In this document: in pieces, positions 60,914 to 64,000 of the stretch
Position numbering within the stretch: position 1 is the first letter of the stretch
How the letters are laid out: each line of letters opens with the position of its first letter
Origin: Microthyrium microscopicum
Taxonomy: Eukaryota; Ascomycota; Dothideomycetes; Microthyriales; Microthyriaceae
DNA length: 64,000 bases
Reading direction: 5' to 3'
Assembly: GCA_010405405.1 (NCBI GenBank)
Contig: MU004234.1
Location: forward strand, 1,879,563 to 1,943,562
The notes under the pieces: model-generated
Database searches by the model: none
What the model was told of the DNA's origin: nothing
The model's input: only the letters and a program-made list of their open reading frames with translations
Made by a program: the position numbers and the translations under genes

Positions 60914-62259
60914 CTACGTAGAGCTCTCTACCTGATCAGCCCACGATGTCTTCTCGCCCACCGTCGATGACAACGACAACGGGTCCGCAACCTTCGTATC
61001 TTCCTTCGTCTCATGCGCCGGCGTAGCCTTCTTATTCGGAAACTCCAGCGTGACGGGTCCTTTACTCGCGCCCTCCGTCGACGCTGGAGCAGCAGCGGGC
61101 AGCTCAGGAAACTCATCAGGCTTAGGCGGCGCTTGCGCTTTCTCTTCCTTTTTCGGTGCCGCATGCCTACTAACATCACCACCAAAGCCACCTCTACCCC
61201 GTCCGCGACCTCTACCTCTGCCTCTACCCCCTCTCTCACCATTTCCCTCCTCTCTTATATCGCCAACCGCCTCACGTTCCCTCTCATGAACCGACCCAGT
61301 AACACCCCCATACGCCCCCCTCCTCGCCCGTCTCCCATCCCCATCATCCCGTTCCTCATCCTTCTGCATATCCCACTCGCGTCCGCCCTGCGCCTGCAAC
61401 TTGCGCATACGATTCTTCTCCCGCTCGCCCATCATCTGCTGTCTATTCGCACGCTCCTCTTTCCGTTTCACAGCCGCTTCAGCTTCTCGCTGATGGAATG
61501 ATTCCTCATCTGCTTGGGAGCGTGCGTGCTTGGCCATTAGGGATGCGTTTTTGATTTTCATTTCTTCGAGTTTGGTGGCGAGGGCTTCGGGGGTGAGTTT
61601 GTCGCGTTTGAGACCGCCGGTGCCGGAGCGGTCGCCGCGGACTGCTGCGACGCGGGCTTCGGCGTTGTCTTCTGTGGGGGCGGCGGTGGTGGTGTTGTCG
61701 GGTTGGGTTGGTGGTGGTGCGGTGGTTGGTGTGGGTTCTTTGGGTTCTTTGGGTTCGCGGATGTCTTTGGTGAAGAGCTCTTTGCCGGCGTTGTTGTTGC
61801 GTGGAGGACCGGGTGCGCGGTTTCCTCGTGGGCCATTGTTGGCGCCGCGACGTGGACCGCGGGGGATTTGTTGATGTGTGCCACGAGAAGAAGGATGGTC
61901 ATGTTGTGGAGGGATGTCGGGGAGAAGGGGTTCTTCGTGGTCTGCATGGAAGACTGGTTCGGCAGGAGCGGGTTCGTCGAGAGGTGTGAAATCGTCGTCG
62001 AAGAGATCGTCTGGTGGTCGTGTTTGCGCAAATTCGTCGATGGGGTCTTCAGCGGGATAGGATGTATCAGCTGGCGCTTCTATTGGCGCGTGTGTCTAGT
62101 GAGGAGTAAGTAGTGTGTCAAAAGTGCTTAAGTGCGGGCTGCGTATACCTGTGGTACGGGCTCTGACGTGATTGTGGGTGGTTGTGTTGGCGCATTTTCG
62201 GTTGGAGGTGCGGTTGGTTGTACTGGTGGAGTCGCAGTTGCCCAGCGAGAGGATTGCAT
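60914..62259 (-). CDS. RGG/proline-rich putative RNA-associated protein
   Basis: Exons 62259-62149 and 62095-60914 with a 53-nt intron give about 430 residues. The first ~180 residues are Pro/Gln/Asn-rich and mostly disordered (TPPVQPTAPPTENAPTQPP, RGPRRGANNGPRGNR). A charged helical stretch follows (EALATKLEEMKIKNASLMAKHARSQ, REAEAAVKRKEERANRQQ). Then comes a GRGRGRGRGRGG box near residues 330-345 and a C-terminal DEFPELPAA motif. RGG boxes bind RNA and are arginine-methylation targets; together with the FPELP element this suggests an mRNP or translation-linked role, by inference only. I cannot place it in a named family. It has higher G+C than its neighbours. Confidence 0.7.
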
Positions 62260-62764
62260 TGTGAGAGTTTTTTGTGGCTGTCGTACTGTAAGACTGGATG
62301 AAGCAATAGTATTATATAACGTCTGATGAGCGATAGAGGTTCAGGTTTGCGACAGAATCAAAGTTGTAAAGCTGGAGATGTAGTGGTGGAGGTTAGGATG
62401 GTGGATCTTCAACGCGACGCCTCTTACTGCATAAAATGCCACCTCGCATGAAACCACGGTCACCAGGCGCTCATGGCTCTAAACTCGAGATCTTGAAAAT
62501 GACATAGTTTCAGTCTAGCCATAAAGCTCACAGTAAGGATAGCAGTGATGAGGAAATTGATACGAATATGGTTGATATAATTTAACGAGGCTCTTGAGAT
62601 CTTATAACGTTATAAATCATGCAACCAAGTACTCCCACAAGTCATGCCATCGAATATGAGAGATCACTGATTCTCTCTTTACAGAGCAGGGTAATGCAAA
62701 TAAATCAGATACCATCAGCCGGTTCTGTCAGTCCAGGTCAAACGCCCACAGGGCCCACAAGTAT
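62260..62764. other. intergenic, no gene seen
   Basis: Promoter of the RGG-rich gene and terminator of the BSD gene, both on the minus strand. A plus-strand frame starting at 62619 is the shadow of the BSD gene. Confidence 0.5.
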
Positions 62765-64000
62765 CTATTCCCAATCCTCCTCTTCATCACTCTCCTCAAT
62801 CCGCTTGATCTCGCGTGGGCTGCCACCTGCTCGACTCGCTGCTCCACTGACTAGATCATATGATGCATCGCTATCAGGCTGTGAAAGAACGTCTGATGGT
62901 TTGAGATTTGATGAAATAGGTAGTGGTTTGTCTCCTTTGGGCAGTGTGGGCGTTGACCTTGAAGCATTGGGAGTTGATGTGTCTTCTTCGTCCGAGTCTT
63001 CATCCCAGGCGACTCCTTCTTCGTTTGCATTCGATACAGCGCCTGTACACGGGTCAAAATTGGAAATCGTACGATATACACCAGACCTACCTTGTAGAAG
63101 CTCTTTTCTCCGCTGTTCCTCAAGCTCAGCCACTCGTTTGAGAAAGTAATATCGGCACCAAAACGTAGCATAGTCCACTCGTTCAGGCACAAGAGCCTCC
63201 ATTGCCTTTCTTAGCTCTTCATGTTTCTCGAGGTCTGCACTAATCGTCTCCGTCCGGCTGTTGACATTGAATTCTTTTGTCCACGCATCATATTCTGGGC
63301 CTGCGGGGTCTTTAAGGAAGCTGTCTAGACTGGAATGAATGACGTGAAGCTGTGCATCTAGACGATTGGTATGAATGATTCTCTTTCCATCCGAGTCTTT
63401 ACTCTCAAAAAGAATCTTGTTTGGCTGTGACTCGTCAACAAACTCCACTGGTGGAGCAATGCTAACAGCATCTTTGAGGAACGATTTGATATTGCTACCC
63501 AGCTTCAAGAGAGCTTCATCGGCCGCATCTTCAGCTTTCTCGATGTCTTTTAGGCGCTTTGCAGCCTCTTCGCGGAATCTGGAGACTATAGATTGTGCCT
63601 CTTTGACAATATCCTTGGGAAGCGATTCTGGTCTATCTGGGTGTTCCTCCTTTGGGGCTTCTGCTCCAGCTTCGGTAGCAGCAGAATCCTCGGTCTCTGT
63701 AGCTTGATCAGGTTGAAGTAGGGATAAGGATCTTGTACGGCTGACTAGGTCGGTCCAGCCTTTGGAAGCGGTGGTAGTCGCAGTGGTGTTTAGCTTTTGC
63801 GCCTCTTCGAGGTATGGCTCGCTCTGGTCACAGTTAGCATGATAGGTTGTATGAGCCAGTCAATCCAACTCACAGCTTTCTTGACTGTACCCCACAAGCC
63901 ACCAAGAGTAGCTCCCCATGGGCTATTTGCAACAGCCTGGTATGCTTCCTGAAACTCGGTATTGAGGGATGCTTGGGTGGGTGTATCGGGGTCCTTGGGG
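62765..64000 (-). CDS. BSD-domain protein (Dos2/SYAP1-like), 5' end cut by window edge
   Basis: Visible exons are 64000-63874, 63823-63091 and 63042-62765. The 5' part reads PWGATLGGLWGTVKKA, followed after a 50-nt intron by SEPYLEEAQKLN. The middle holds a BSD domain: WTKEFNVNSRTETISADLEK then VPERVDYATFWCRYYFLK, with the conserved Phe-Trp pair. The C-terminus is acidic (EESDEEEDWE). BSD proteins of this kind include yeast Dos2 and animal synapse-associated SYAP1; Dos2 has been linked to chromatin silencing and ubiquitin pathways, but mechanism is unclear. The 48-nt interval 63043-63090 has canonical splice ends, keeps frame and has no stop, so it could be spliced or retained. Confidence 0.8.

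Overview
The window comes from a filamentous ascomycete (Pezizomycotina). Genes carry short 46-110 nt GT-AG introns, and fungal families such as HET, Zn2Cys6 and F-box/2EXR-like proteins are present. One third of the window (24466-57804) is an extremely AT-rich block in which every coding relic is riddled with TAA/TAG, the footprint of repeat-induced point mutation (RIP). I cannot name the genus.

Left gene-rich part (1-24373). It holds a DUG2-type glutathione-degradation peptidase (cut by the window edge), an atypical NAD(P)-binding reductase, two F-box/2EXR-like proteins and one F-box protein, and a small secreted cysteine-containing protein. A short-chain dehydrogenase is divergently paired with a Zn2Cys6 regulator. 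Further right are a SurE-type phosphatase, a secreted serine carboxypeptidase (S10) and a nucleotide-sugar/triose-phosphate-type transporter. Two small inverted-repeat elements lie between genes: a perfect 47-bp hairpin (12306-12462) and a 493-bp TA-flanked MITE (17705-18197).

AT-rich block (24466-57804). It looks like one insertion, not a diffuse heterochromatic region. Both ends carry the same 23-bp terminal inverted repeat starting CAAGG, flanked by a perfect 8-bp duplication ATGGAGAT. These are the hallmarks of a hAT DNA transposon, and a RIP-degraded hAT transposase lies inside (53860-56182). Nested within it, each with its own target duplication or paired LTRs, are: a gag-like retroposon (27964-53674); a Ty3/Gypsy element on the minus strand (28858-52617); a 1.2-kb tRNA-headed SINE-like insert (30798-32001) and a Tad-like LINE on the minus strand (34259-49003) inside that Gypsy; and a second Gypsy on the plus strand (39618-47282) inside the LINE. 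Removing inserts gives ordinary sizes: hAT about 7.6 kb, Gypsy-2 about 7.8 kb, LINE about 7.1 kb, Gypsy-1 7.7 kb.

Right gene-rich part (57813-64000). It holds a HET-domain protein, an RGG/proline-rich putative RNA-associated protein, and a BSD-domain protein running off the edge. With the hAT removed, the transporter (minus) and HET gene (plus) would be divergent neighbours sharing about 0.65 kb. The founder hAT therefore landed in a shared promoter, and its left end lies only about 92 bp from the transporter start codon.
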